DNA of 64,000 nt from NCBI GenBank assembly GCA_014058105.1, contig JACGCM010002198.1, forward strand, positions 1,005,001 through 1,069,000, written 5' to 3'. The notes below the pieces were generated by a model. That model had not been told where the DNA came from. It did not search any database and was given only the letters and a program-made list of their open reading frames with translations. A program made the translations under genes and the position numbers. This document shows positions 32,841 to 44,319 of this stretch, one piece after another (position 1 is the first letter of the stretch; the number at the start of each line of letters is the position of its first letter). The DNA is from Kingdonia uniflora (lineage: Eukaryota; Streptophyta; Magnoliopsida; Ranunculales; Circaeasteraceae).

Positions 32841-33700
32841 AAAAATGTCAGATAAACTTTCGTAAGTACTGACAAGAACCCATAAAACTCTTCACTTCTG
32901 TCACTATACAGGGTTTAGGCCAATTAGTAATGGCCAAGAGCTTCTCTGGATCGACCTTAAGCTTGCCGCCACCAACAATAAATCCCAAATAGACTAGCTC
33001 CCTCTTCCTAAACTTGCACTTCTTCCCGTTTAGAAAAAATTGTTGTGATCGCAAAATGCCCAACACTTTGCGTAAATGTCCAAGGTGCTCCTCCCATATA
33101 CGACTATATATTAAGATATCATTCAAATACATAGTTACAAAATTATCAATAAAAGTATGAAGTACCTCATTCATTAACCACATAAACGTCGTCGGAACAT
33201 TGCATAGCCCAAATGGCATCACCAACCACTCAAATAGGCCCTGTTTGGCGTTGAATGCTGTCTTCCATGTATCTTCTTCCCAGATTCTAACTTGATAGTA
33301 ACCCAACTTAAGATCCAACTTGGTGAAAAACTGAGCCGTCTACAACTCATCTAAAAGCTCGTTAATCCGTGGAAGTGGATAACGATTCTTTACAGTAATC
33401 TTGTTCAGTGCCCAATATTCTATATACATCCTCCAAGACCCATCCTTCTTTGGCACCAATAACACCGGTGAACCACAAGGCCAACTTGGAGTAATAACTT
33501 CTTACTCTAGCAGTTCATGTACTTGTTTCTTGATTTCATCAGGCTCAACAACAGAATTTTGATATAACCCAATATTGGGTAGTGGCTCACCATTCACCAA
33601 GGAGATATCATGTTATACATCCCTCTTGCACGACATCCCATCTTTGCCTAGAAACAAGTCTTCATACTCCTTTTGCAACTTCCCCATATCGATTTATTGC
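32840..33700 (-). pseudogene. Reverse transcriptase, element F
   Basis: 156 codons remain open at 33318-32848: MDLKLGYYQVRIWEEDTWKT, MPFGLCNVPTTF, then YLNDILIYS where active enzymes have YxDDIL, and LVYLGFIVGGGKLKVDPEK, NWPKP. The catalytic Asp-to-Asn change abolishes activity. The upstream part to about 33600 ([18 protein letters not shown] region) is broken by stops. Confidence 0.85.
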
Positions 33701-33749
33701 TTAGGAGACATTGCCAAAGTAGACATCACCTTAGCCGACGGACCCCCTT

Positions 33750-34360
33750 AAATCGGTCGCACCAACAACAATACAAATTTGTCGCTCGCATTAACCAACC
33801 TCTTTGCCAGAATCGCCGTTACTAAATTATTGGTAGTGAGATATTCCTTGCATGCATTGATATGAAACTCCATCCCATCCTTCACAAGATGATACTTGCG
33901 AGTTCTATGGTAAAAGATTGAATGCCAACCCCAAAGATAAGGGCTGCCCAAGATGACTTGGCACACGTCCAACGGAACCACCTCACATGTCACTTCGTCA
34001 ATAAACTTCTCAGTAATCGTAAACTTGAACGTGCACTTCTTAGTAATCTTCAACTCTACATCTTTTTGAATCTAACACAAACCGTACTATACGGCATAGG
34101 ATGAGCCACAGTAGCCAAATCCATCTTCTTCACCACCGCCGTAGAAAATAAATTCTTCTGACTGCCTGGATTAATGATGGCCTCGATTAAGCTCTGCTTC
34201 ACTTGAATGCTGACATAAAAAAGTTCTTCCTGACTCGCCTCGCCGATAGCTGTAGGTTTCTTGAACATTAAAGTAAGCTTAGGATTTAGCTTATCTAAAT
34301 CTTGAAGATCCACAATCGTTGCGGCCAGTGCACGCTTTTCTTTCTTGCCCCTCACCTCCT
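33750..34360 (-). pseudogene. Aspartic protease region, element F
   Basis: FYVSIQVKQSLIEAIINPGS sits where the protease flap leads to the D-(S/T)-G site; the active Asp reads Asn-Pro-Gly-Ser here. A further open stretch at 34053-33748 (FTITEKFIDEVTCEVVPLDV, CQVILGSPYLW) matches the second half, with ILGxPYLW typical of this group. Confidence 0.7.
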
Positions 34361-34379
34361 TCGGCCTAAGCTCCAGGTG

Positions 34380-35460
34380 AAGTTTCCAACATTTATCTCA
34401 AAAGTGCCCATTAGCTTTACAATGACTATAGATATTCCCTTTGGATAAAGGCCCCTCTCCTTTGGACTCCCCTTTCTGATCATACTTCCAAGTAGACTTG
34501 TACACCGACTTGCCCTTATCGTCTTTCCTGTCACTCTTCAAGTACTTGCCTTTAATGATAATTACTTTAACGGTAGCATCCTCGATATTTTCCACATTAA
34601 AGAGTTTTAATTCTCTTCTAATGGATTTAGACAAACCTCCCGTATATTTTATGGACACCTCGTACTCATTCATATCAATATCCAAAACCAACACTTGGTT
34701 ATGAAACTCCGTAGTGATTTGTTGTACGGATTGCCCAAACCATTAGCAAAAATTGTGTCATTTGTACCATCTTTTCTGTTCATACCCAATTAGATAGAAT
34801 TGCTTCCTCACCAAAACTTTAAATTCTTTCCAACTCAAACTCCATACTTCGTGGCATTTCGCATAGGATTTCCACCACGTTATTGAATGACTTGTGAATT
34901 TCGAAGTTTAGAAACAAATTTTCTGAGCATTAAAATATTCATAAACGGAAAAATAGGTCTCTAACCTATCTAACCAATTATCTTACTTCTCCGTATGGAC
35001 TGAACCATCGAATACCAGAATTTCAATTATAAAGTCAATACGAAGATTACACATAGGATTCATTGACTTACCAAAACCCAAACGCTCCTTGACGCATTCG
35101 GCATCACTAGAATCACTATTGATCTCCACATTATCTACGTCTCCATCCACCACCAGAGCCCCTTTCTTCCATGGGAGGCTTAGCCAATGAGAGCGGCCAC
35201 ACCGTGTGGCCAAAGCGGAAGCCTTCACGAGGTTCGTGAGACGCAATTGTTCTACCAACTCCCCTACAATATAAGTTAGGTTGGAAACTGTCGTTTCTAA
35301 TGCCGTGAGTCAATCATTGGAATTGTCCATCATCAAATCGTCCTTCTTCTTTGAATTAGGTTTTTGATTAATCTTCAACGGACTCACTAGCTTTTCCTTC
35401 GTTCGCTTGAGACGGTCACATGTAGAGACCATAAACCGCAATCAACCCCCAAGAATCGCA
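34380..35460 (-). pseudogene. gag, element F
   Basis: Pieces in three frames. The N-terminal part at 35313-34983 has VEQLRLTNLVKASALATRCG and a Ser/Asp-rich stretch; the C-terminal part ends with a degenerate zinc knuckle (YSHCKANGHF, then CW) in which the first Cys is lost. It would be the nucleocapsid; now broken. Confidence 0.65.
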
Positions 35461-35464
35461 ACTA

Positions 35465-35480
35465 GAAAACTAATACCACT
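35465..35480 (-). other. Primer-binding site of element F
   Basis: The minus strand reads AGTGGTATTAGTTTTC next to the 5' LTR, matching TGGTATCAGAGC, complementary to initiator tRNA-Met, in its first nine bases but one. Confidence 0.6.
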
Positions 35481-36054
35481 TAATTTATAATACGAATAGA
35501 GAAACCCTAATTAGCAGAAAAGTACGAAGAACACCAAATCGATTGAGAAAAATTCCTTTAAGAGCTTCAATTGCTTAAACGAAATTAATTACAATGGAAT
35601 TACTCGAAACCCTAAGCTTCTTGCTCAGAACTTTTATTGAACTAACATAAGATAAAAAAAATAACCTAAGTCCCCTATATATACTAGGAAACAAAAAAAT
35701 ACCAGTAGAACGGATCTCGAGGCAAACCCACGTCTCAGAATAGCGACCTACGCCAAGCTCGTTTGAACTGTATCCAAGCCCGTTCGAATGACGTTACGCT
35801 AATTGGTCTTAAACCCTTGAAACATAACAACTCGTTCGAACAAAATCTATCTATGGGCCAAAATTCTAGGGGATTGAATATTGGTCATTCGAACAAAAAT
35901 AGGGAGTCATTCGAACGACTTGGGTTCCTGGGCCAAATTTCAAAGAGTTGGAAAAATGTCATTCGAACGACTATAAACCGTATACATGACTTCACGATGA
36001 TTCCATTCTTTATAGACGAGTTCCCTCAAAATGTCCCTAGATCCTTATGGATCA
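35481..36054 (-). mobile_element. 5' LTR of element F
   Basis: Aligns end to end with 30211-30804 but has lost most of the CpG in its GTTCGAAC motifs (GTTTGAAC, ATTCGAAC). TATA region CTAGTATATATAGGGG at about 35670-35690. Confidence 0.9.
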
Positions 36055-36584
36055 GCAAGAGTTAGAGGCGGTGATCAAGAGGAAAGATGAGTTGCTAAAG
36101 AAAGCTCGTATTAGGAAAAGTGGTGCAAATGAATGGGTATTGGTAGAGCTTTGCGCTCAATTGGAAAAGCAGAGGATGGTAAAAAAGCTGAGTTGGATAA
36201 AGCAACAGGGACAATAGCGCAACAAACTGAGGCGATAACACGCTTAGGGAAATGTATAGAGCTAGACCATACTCTACACAAGGACTTGGGACAACATAAT
36301 TAGAAATAATAAAGTGATTTGCTGAGATAGTCATGCTTGATCGAGGGAATATTGCCCTGGATGAGGTGCACTCGAGGGTGCTAATGGCTATTGTTGTTTA
36401 TTTTTTGGAAGAAGTAAAAAGGCTTGAGCTTGAAAGGGATACCTTGCATGATTGTGTGGTATTCTCAGGCTGTATCTGTAATACTGATATATATCGATAA
36501 AATTGATTGATCAACATAGAAATGGAGTTAAATTCCCGACTTGTAGAATTGGTAGAACAAGGCAGGAATATTGTAATTGCTTGA
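36055..36584 (+). pseudogene. ORF-e of element A, C-terminal part
   Basis: Resumes after element F: QELEAVIKRKDELLKKARIR aligns with B's LVQAIRGKKILIKKKEKLLQ. It ends RLVELVEQGRNIVIA and TGA, aligned with B's RPAKLVEQGKISVTIQA. Internal stops and frame changes are present. Coiled coil; function unknown. Confidence 0.6.
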
Positions 36585-36700
36585 GCTCTAGATTTTATGG
36601 CTGAACGACCTCCTGTGTAGGGGAAATTGTAGTTGACCTCCCTTAAGCAAAAAACTTGTAGAAGTGACCTTTAGTTTTTGTAGTTGCAGACATGTAGAGA

Positions 36701-36985
36701 GATGAAAGCTAGTTTTACCTTTACTTTATCTTGCCTGATAGAGATTATTAATTAAAAACTAGTATTAGCTTTGTTTTAATCATTGATATATGAATAGATG
36801 GGCGATTGAAAGCTTACATTATCATTGCTTTAATCTGCATAGATGTCGATTGAAAGCTAGTTTTACCTTTGCTTTAATCAGTATAGATGTTCGATTGAAA
36901 GCTAATATTAACTTCACTTTAATTTGTGCATAGATGATCGATTGAAAGCTAGTATTACCTTTGCTTTAATCTATATGATTTAGTA
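36701..36985. repeat. Tandem array between pol and the antisense ORFs, element A (about 45-bp unit)
   Basis: GATTGAAAGCTAGTxTTACCTTTGCTTTAATC starts recur at 36804, 36848, 36893 and 36940 (44-47 bp), preceded by a longer related copy at 36701. B has the same core in a 161-bp unit. It lies between the convergent ends of integrase and ORF-e. Confidence 0.9.
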
Positions 36986-37199
36986 GATTCTATGTGAGTA
37001 CAGAGTAATGTGCTAAAAATCTTGAAAGTTTTCATTGAATAAAATAGATTGTACACTGTTAGAGATTAAAATCTCACTTTTGGAATGCAAAGAACGAGAA
37101 TAGAGTAATCTGTAATGGAGAGACTAAGGATTTAACAATAATATCGTTTCAATCTCCTAGTATTCTAGGGATTTGAGATTTGAGCTCCTTGCTCTATCA

Positions 37200-38310
37200 T
37201 GAGGTAGTATGATCCAAGGTTAGTACGGCCAATGATGAGGAAAGGACCTTCCCAATTTTCTGCGATTTTTTTCAGCATTTGGTTCTTTTCTGCTCTGTAA
37301 GATTTCTCTGAGGACGTGATCGTCAATTTGGAACTTACGGCTACAGACTCTTCTATTGTACGAGTTTTCTAGCATATGATGATATCGACCTAGGTTGGCA
37401 ATAGTACATTCCCTAGCTTTATTAATCCAGTTCATATTGCAGGCCTGCTCGAACTCATTTTTATCATCTATTTGCTCACGATCTCTGATAGGATGGTGGT
37501 ACTCTGTTGGAATGATAACCTCTATGCCATAAGCTAGGAGGAAGGGGGAATAGCCAGCTAATTGTCTTAGTGTAGTACGGTATGCCCATAAGACATGAGG
37601 AAGCTCCCTGATCCAATTTCTTTTCTTTTGTGATTGAAGCTTTTTTTTTAGTCCATCCACTATGGTTTTGCTGGTGATTTTTACCTCTTCATTGCCTTGC
37701 GGGTAGTATGGATTGGATAGGGAATGAATGATGCTATGTTTATTGAGGACGACCACAAATTTTTCTTGAAACAAACTGCGGCCCTTATCGATCCGAATCA
37801 GGTGGGGACATCCGAACCGTGTGATAATGTATTCCCAGATAAAAGAGATGACCTCTTCTTCTCCAGTTCGACAAAGATGAACTACTTCCATCCATTTTGT
37901 AAAGTAAGCTATCGCCACAAGTAAGAAATGTCAGTTACTTTGTGTATTGGGAAATTTTCCCACGAGATCAAGCCTTCACCGCTTGAATGGCCAGAATACC
38001 TTGCTTGCATGTAACGCGAGTATAGGGGCACTAATCATGTGTCTATGTCATTGATATATGTCGCATTTGTGTGAGTACTCTTCTACTTGCTTGCGCATTC
38101 TTTGCCAAAATATTCCTTGTATAATTGACTTATTTGTAAGTGATCGACCCGAGGCGTGGAAGCCACAAGTTCCTTCATGTAATTCTTTGAGCATTCCATC
38201 GGCTTTCTTCTTTGAGAGGCATTTGAGATAAGGCCATGTTACTGAGCGGCGATAGAGATGACCGTTCTGAAATGTATAACGCTTCGAGTTTTTGATCAAC
38301 TGTCGACGTT
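37200..38310 (-). pseudogene. Integrase, element A
   Basis: Zinc-binding part at 38299-38048 (ELHEGTCGFHASGRSL, final CDIY where CxxC is expected). Core and C-terminal part open for 232 codons at 37918-37220: AYFTKWMEVVHLCRT (A for the first catalytic Asp), GCPHLIRIDKGRSLF (second Asp kept), PYYPQGNEEVK (Glu kept), WAYRTTLRQLAGYSPFLLAY. Tat-type integrase that would insert the cDNA; a stop and the changed catalytic and zinc residues make it inactive. Confidence 0.9.
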
Positions 38311-38449
38311 ATTTTGGATTTATTGGAAGGGGCCTGCCATATTTATTCTTCGGGCTGAGGTAGGCGATGAAAGGCTTTAGCCAATCATCGTCTTCTACTT
38401 TATCACCCCCATGTTGATTGTGCATACAGAATGGAGATCAATGCTGGGG

Positions 38450-38990
38450 GCTGAAATCACTTCGATCTGTAATATTCTGCTTCTGTACCCAAGACCTTGG
38501 CCAAATAAGCCAAGGAATCGGCATATTTGTTATTGCCTCGTTGTAAATAGTCAAGAGTTTCTTTCGCAAATCTGCTCATCCTATTGATAACTAGGGTTGC
38601 ATATACGATCATTTTGCCATTTTTCTTGTATTAGTGTTCTGAGTAATGGTGGACAATGAGTAAATAATTTGTATAGACTGCTAGCTCGGGGACGCCAAGC
38701 TCGAGTGCCAAGTCGAGCTCATGAATTAAAGCTTCGTACTTTATGACATAGTTGGAAACTTCAAAATCCAAGCAGATTGATTTTTTGATTCTGTCGCTGG
38801 AAGGGGTAATCAGTTCGATTCCAATTTATCACCCTGCGGGTCCTGCTAAACCATCTGTAAGAAGTCTCTACCCTTTCCTTGAAATCCATTCAACACGTTC
38901 ATCAAATGTTTTGGCGGATGGATCTTCGGTAATTTCCTTTGTAAGGTCAGGATCATACTCCTCCTAATCGAGATCATTTACAGGAAAATT
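38450..38990 (-). pseudogene. Second, archaeal-type RNase H (aRH), element A
   Basis: Minus-strand frame with LLTDGLAGPAG, KKSICLDFEVSNYVIKYEAL, ELAVYTNYLLIVHH and YLQRGNNKYADSLAYLAKVL, the last matching the VPRxENxxADALAxLA end of plant RNase H-like domains. The DSxxxV motif reads TNYLLI, so a catalytic Asp is changed to Asn. A second RNase H between the first and integrase is diagnostic of Tat elements. Confidence 0.85.
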
Positions 38991-39099
38991 TGCAAGAAAA
39001 TCGGCAGTAACTTGACCATTTTCTAAATAGTGTTGTTCTAACTTAATATTATGTTCGCCCAAATTGACCGACCATTATTGCACTCATCGTGACTTTTAT

Positions 39100-39590
39100 T
39101 TTTTAGACAAAACTTCTCAGAGTGGGTAGTTTTTCACGACTTTGGCCGAATGAGCTTTAAAGTAGTACTTGAGTTTTTGTAAAGTGTAAACATGAGTTAG
39201 AAGGATTTGCTCAATTTTAGAATACCTCATTTCTGCTGGAATGAGGGTTTTGCTGATGAAATAGATAGGCTTTTCGATCTTGCCCTCAAGTCGAATGAGA
39301 ATTGAGCTGATAGAATTGTCTGTAACTGTGAGGTAGATAATCAATTCCTCATTTTCTACTGGGGTGCTCATGATAGGAGACTTCCCCAAATAATTTTTGA
39401 GTTCCTGAAAAGCATCCTTACATTTTGTTGTCCATTAAATATCTTTGTTTGGCTGAACTTTTGCTTGTTTAGTATACCCTCGGAGTAGCAAGAACAACCA
39501 CTGGCATCGATCTGAAGACTTAGAGACTAATCAATTGATAGTAGCAATCTTGCCTGCAAGTTTCTATACGTCCTTCTTTGTTCTCAGAGA
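39100..39590 (-). pseudogene. RNase H, element A
   Basis: 90 open codons: YLTVTDNSISSILIRLEGKI, PIYFISKTLIPAEMRYSKIE, LTHVYTLQKLKYYFKAHSAK. Classic gypsy RNase H with the YFxSKxL block; directly downstream of RT, interrupted by stops on both sides. Confidence 0.85.
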
Positions 39591-39599
39591 GGGCATGTG

Positions 39600-40400
39600 A
39601 AGGAGAGCTCAAATTTGTTCTGGGTCAGCTTCAATCCTCTTCTTGCTAATGAGATGGTCGAGGAACTTGCCTGAATGTACTCCGAATTGACATTTATCAG
39701 GATTGAGCCACATCATATAAGAATGTAGAATGTTGAAGATTATAGAGAGATCAGTGATATGGTTCTTTGAATGTAAGCTCTTACATAGGAGATCATCGAT
39801 GTAGACTTCAACAATTTTTCCCAAGTGTGCTTTGAACATTGTTGTCATTAACCGTTGATAAGTTGCTTCTGTATTCTTAAGTCTAAAAGGCATGACTTTG
39901 TAACAGTAAAGTCCCCTTTCTGTGATGAAAGTAGTCTTTTCCTTATCAACTTCCAAGAAAGGTATTTGATTGTATCCAGAAGCAGCATCCATTATAGATA
40001 AGAACTCGTGACCTTCCGTGGAATCAAGAATTTGATGAATGATTAGAAGAAGAAAACTATCCTTCGGAGTGTGTCTGTTTAGATTTGTGAAATCTATACA
40101 TAGTTAGACTTTTCCAATCTTCTTTGGAACTACGACAATGTTGGAGAACCAATCCGGGTAGATTGGTGATAATTAATAATCTCAATATTGACCTCATCTC
40201 AAAGATGAGGTGAGAGTCTTCTGTATTTCTGTTTGAACGCCGTGGCATTATTATTAATGCTCAATCTGTGATATGCCTTTGATGGATCGACTCTAGGCAT
40301 TTCTTCAAAAGTCCAAGCGAAGATATCTCAATTCATTCGTAGGAAGAGAACGAGAGCTTTCTTATCGTGCTGGAATAGTTGGTACCAATATAAGTACCTT
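39600..40400 (-). pseudogene. Reverse transcriptase, element A
   Basis: 127 open codons at 39992-39609: MDAASGYNQIPFLEVDKEKT, MPFRLKNTEATYQRLM, intact YIDDLLCKS catalytic motif, NPDKCQFGVHSGKFLDHLIS. The upstream part to about 40400 is broken by stops. The YIDDLL(C/V)KS form is usual in Tat elements. Confidence 0.9.
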
Positions 40401-40739
40401 GGCTAGGTCCATCAATGTCTATGTATTATGTAGGTTTCTATTGAAGGCTGGTCATCGATGTGACCTGCTTTCTGTAATTACTATGCAGCTTATCTATCTG
40501 ATGTACTGAGAATGGTAGAAATGATATTTTCATAAGCTCGGGAAAGCTTTTGACTACCTTTGATTTCGCAGATGTTACCGTTGTGTCTGTAGCGAAGTGC
40601 TTGATGATAGATGAAAGCGATAGTATCCATGTTGTGAATCTAACAACTGCCCATAATCATGAGATAATGGAATTTGGCGTTGATGATGTAGAATAAGACA
40701 TCGATTATGGCATATCTAGTTGTGATAGGTAAGATGATC

Positions 40740-40900
40740 TTGCCTACTGATTCTTCTTTGGAACCATTAAAGCTATTGATATCGATGTCGTTTAGAATAA
40801 CTTGATCGGCCAATCTCATCTATTCGATTGAGCTCTAAAAGAAAATTTTAATGCCACTACCAGTATCAATAATCATTGTATGCATAAAAATTTTATTCAT
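40740..40900 (-). pseudogene. Aspartic protease core, element A
   Basis: The minus strand around 40853-40870 codes for IDTGSG in the context MIIDTGSGIKIFF, an intact D-T/S-G site, followed by a stop. Between this and gag (40900-41835) lie degraded frames of the gag C-terminus and protease N-terminus that I could not resolve. Confidence 0.65.
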
Positions 40901-41835
40901 CATTAGTATGATAACCAGTGCATCATGATGAAAAAATTTGACATGACTGATATTGTAATCCTCGAATGAAATCCCAAGTCGGCAATTGCTCGATTTAGGA
41001 AGAAGTTTGGCATCTTTATCTTGAGGTGTGAGATCACAACATTTCGATAATCTCTATCGCTTGAATCTGGAAGAGTAATTAATCTGATAGATCTCGATCA
41101 TATTGTTGTGGTACATATGGTACAAGTGCTTCTCCTCAGCTTGATCTTCGACCTGGACTACTTCAACCTGCGTCTTATAGTAACCATTCTTGTATAATTC
41201 CAGATCGACAATATACTGGTGCATTCTCCCGTCTTTGAAAATATATTATGGCAACCTCTATAAAGCATAACAGTTGTCATTTTATGATGATTTACCTTGT
41301 GATACATCCAGTACGGTTTTCCTTAAATCAGTTTCAGCGGCTGAGATATACGGTAGAACTTGTCTTTCGCTAGAACGGGAAAAATTAAGGAGATTCAGAC
41401 ATTTATTTTGGGGAGGACCAATTTGAGAAATAAATTGCCCTTCCGAGGTTTGCGGATGTTTGCCTTGGAACGCTCTTGATCACCCTGGTCCTCCTTTGGT
41501 TTACTGTTACGTTATATATTTTGACCTTTAGTAGTTAGGACGAATTTAGTAAATTTATGCCTTTTGGTCATCATCTTTTCCCGGTCGACATACCCATTGA
41601 CCTTGCTATTTATATCCTCCAAGGTCATAGGTTTGTTTTAGATGAGATGCTCCTTTCCTTTTCAATCGAGTTATAACACATTTATAAAAGTAGTAACAGC
41701 TGTTTTCTGATCGAGATTATCCATTTTGCATGCAAGCTCCAAAAACTTCTTAGCAAAGACCTCAAGCTTTTCTCCTTGTGACTGTTTGAGACTAATAAGA
41801 GAATATAAATTCTCTTCCTTATCTTTATTGCGACT

Positions 41836-42756
41836 TTAAGTCTTGACAAAATTCTTTTGCAGTTGTTCGTATGTGAGGATGGAATTCTCAGGTAGATAAT
41901 AGAACCACCGCAGGGGTTCTCCCTGTAGACTTCTTACGAACAGATGGCATAGAATATGGTTGAGATTTAAGTATAATTCCAGTGAATCACGGAATTGTCG
42001 AATGAGCTCCTTCGGATCGGTACCCCTGTATTTACGTATCTTCAAAGTATGGAAGCCTGTTGGAACTTTCATATCAAACAACTCTTTGGCAATCAGACTA
42101 CCTTGCAACTTTGTAAAATTGTCCTTACTGCCTAGAGCTTGAGCTTCAATCAAATCCTTGATATATTGATCCATGTGTTCTTATGTAATGTACTTATGTA
42201 TTGTATGAGTGACTTGGCAAGCTGTTCGAGGATTATTAGTACTGGTGCTTCGCTCAAGCGTTCGCGTATTGGAACCTGGGGTTGAGGTCGCTGCTCCTCC
42301 TCTTGAAACTTGGAAGGCCGGATACCTCTATTGATATCGGGTTGAGCTTTCTCTTTCCAAATGAATTGAAGCTTGTGGTTAGTGCTGAAGATTTCTGGAA
42401 ACGACTTTACTGGCTGCTCCTCAAGGTCTTAATCTTTCTCCCACAGAAACTTGGGAGTTCACAGGTACTTGATCACGATCTCAGGTATAGGGAGCCTGTT
42501 GAGTATCCAAGAAATCTTGTAATACAGTATGCACTGTTGTCATCTATTACTCATGTTTCTTGAATGCTGTAAGACAAGCTTGACACTTATTTTTGAGCTC
42601 TTTATCGCGGAGCTCATAGTCAAGAGTTAACTGACGCTCGAGCTCATTTTGCTTCTCTATTTCGGTGTATAGATTGGCCCATAGTTTAGCGAGCTATTCT
42701 GGTTCAACAGAAAGATTGAGCTAGACTCCTGTTGTTGGTCGCTTTGAAGTAACCAT
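41836..42756 (-). pseudogene. gag, element A
   Basis: Probable ATG at 42756 (MVTSKRPTTGV, then a TAG). A coiled-coil leader (LERQLTLDYELRDKELKNK) is followed by an open stretch of 112 codons at 42174-41836 with LYLNLNHILCHLFVRSLQGE and PLRWFYYLPENSILTYEQLQ, the retrotransposon-gag core. It would package element RNA; stops make it defective. Confidence 0.8.
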
Positions 42757-42819
42757 AATTAGAAATGGATAGTAGAGTAAATGTATGCCTTAGGATATCG
42801 TAGAAAATGTATTCTTTCC

Positions 42820-42835
42820 TTCAGACGATGCCAAA
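42820..42835 (-). other. Primer-binding site of element A
   Basis: The minus strand reads TTTGGCATCGTCTGAAGG directly after the 5' LTR, a decayed form of the site seen in D (TTGGAGCCATCTGTGGG). Confidence 0.7.
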
Positions 42836-43298
42836 TGTAATAGTCTAATTCCGTATCTTGAAATAGCTTGAAATTAGATCTTACACTAAATATACCTGTG
42901 ACAAAAATTAGTATAATACAAGAAATAACACAGGTGATTTAGCATGGAAAACCTTTAAAATGTAAAAACCTACGACCTCGAGTTGAGGGTTTAGTAACTA
43001 TAACTTTTATTGTTTGAGGTTGATATCTAATTACAAGTAATTTCTTGAATTAAAAAAACATGATCTTGAAATAAGAACTTTTGTGGTGTTCAGAATCTAG
43101 AAATTCCTATACTAACTATTAGTTCGTGAGAGACAGGTGTCTTTGACTTATTCATATTTTGCTTTAGTGCTCGATCCACATTTTTTATCAGTTCGTGGAC
43201 TAGGTGCCATTGTTGATTGTACATGTCACGTGTACAATGCGTGAGCCTGATATTGAAGTAGTTCAAGTTTGGACTAGGCCGATGGATAGTTCCCTACA
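42836..43298 (-). mobile_element. 5' LTR of element A, internally deleted
   Basis: 463 bp against 608 bp for the 3' LTR. Alignment breaks after AGAATCTAGAAATTCCTAT and resumes at TAACTATTAGTTCGTGAGAG, losing about 140 bp that include the TATA box. As this is the LTR that should drive gag-pol, sense expression is probably lost. Confidence 0.95.
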
Positions 43299-44319
43299 AT
43301 CATGTTTTCTATAATGGGTATTCCGATTTTTTTTTGCAAATTACTAGTTTTTTTATTTCTCATTTAGGGCTCTTAAATTTTACCCATTTTGGGTCTAAAT
43401 CAAATTTGGGTACTGTTCTTTATCACCTTTTCTTGAATGGGTAATCCTATTTTCAAAATTATACAAGCTTTAATCATCCAGGGTACCCCTTTCAATCATA
43501 ATTTAAGATATTATTCTCGATTGGCACATAAGCTGAAGGATACTATACAGTATGTTCTTCAAGTAAATTGAAAATTACTAATGGGTATGCCAATATTTCT
43601 TTATAACCAGCCAATATTTTGTTATAACAAGCCAATATTTTGCTCATAGTATTACATTACAAAGAATGGGTTAACTTCTTCTCGTAGAGTTGTATCTGCT
43701 ATATATGTTATATGCATTACATAGTTAATAAACACTTTCGCCTTTATAAGATTTATTTGCTCATGATTACAACAAATATTTTGTTATCAAGTTCCTGGTT
43801 TACATCTGTGAGAACATAGGATTCTTTTTCCAAACCAATAAGTTTCTTCAGTTTGAACTTACCTTCTCTAGCTATATGTAGATGATATATAAGTAAGTTA
43901 GCACATTGAACTAATTCTCTAAATAAATTTTGGAGAATGATCGTAAAAGTTCATGAAAATAAAAAACATATAGTTTTTATAATTAGTGGCACTTCAATAT
44001 AATAGGGAAATGCAAAACTTAGGGAAACATGGGCATAATTATATGCTGACGGCATTTGTTATTTCTTGGTCTAATTACAGGGTTTTGTTTCTCAATTTTG
44101 CTAGGAGACCATTTGGAGGTAAGCCTTTTAATTGACATATTTCTATAATTATTTTTATTTTGATAAAAGATGTATACATATCCACATTTACATTTATAAA
44201 AATATATTCAAGTATAGAATATTTATTATTCTTGCCAACTGTTGATGCATAAAGCTTACTTGTAGTTCCTTTTATTTAATTTTCTATAAGGAACTCTTTT
44301 TCCTTTTAGATTGGGAACT
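43299..44319. other. Pre-insertion DNA right of element A, no gene identified
   Basis: Continues the sequence interrupted at 23694 (ATCAT shared). AT-rich, with a TTTTGTTATAACAAGCCAATATT direct repeat near 43595-43640. No coding content recognised. Confidence 0.5.

Larger units (their letters stand above)
30211..36054 (-). mobile_element. Chromovirus-type Ty3/gypsy element F nested in A
   Basis: LTRs at 30211-30804 and 35481-36054 flank a minus-strand gag-pol of about 4.7 kb. The target duplication is GTAAG (30206-30210) against GCAAG (36055-36059), one C-to-T apart. The PBS resembles the initiator-Met site (TGGTATxAG) used by chromoviruses, and the order gag, protease, RT, RNase H, integrase, C-terminal tail fits. 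Catalytic residues are mutated (YLNDIL for YxDD; NPGS at the protease), so it is dead. It interrupts ORF-e of A. Confidence 0.95.
23695..43298 (-). mobile_element. Complete Tat-lineage Ty3/gypsy retrotransposon A, with nested chromovirus
   Basis: Two LTRs (23695-24302 and 42836-43298) share TGTAAT...CCTACA ends and are bounded by a perfect 5-bp duplication ATCAT (23690-23694 and 43299-43303). Minus-strand order is 5' LTR, PBS, gag, protease, reverse transcriptase, RNase H, a second archaeal-type RNase H, integrase, a repeat array, antisense ORFs (plus strand), polypurine tract, 3' LTR. The extra RNase H and antisense ORFs mark the Tat lineage. Without the nested element F (30211-36054) it is about 13.8 kb. 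gag-pol is full of stops, so it is not autonomous now. Confidence 0.95.
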
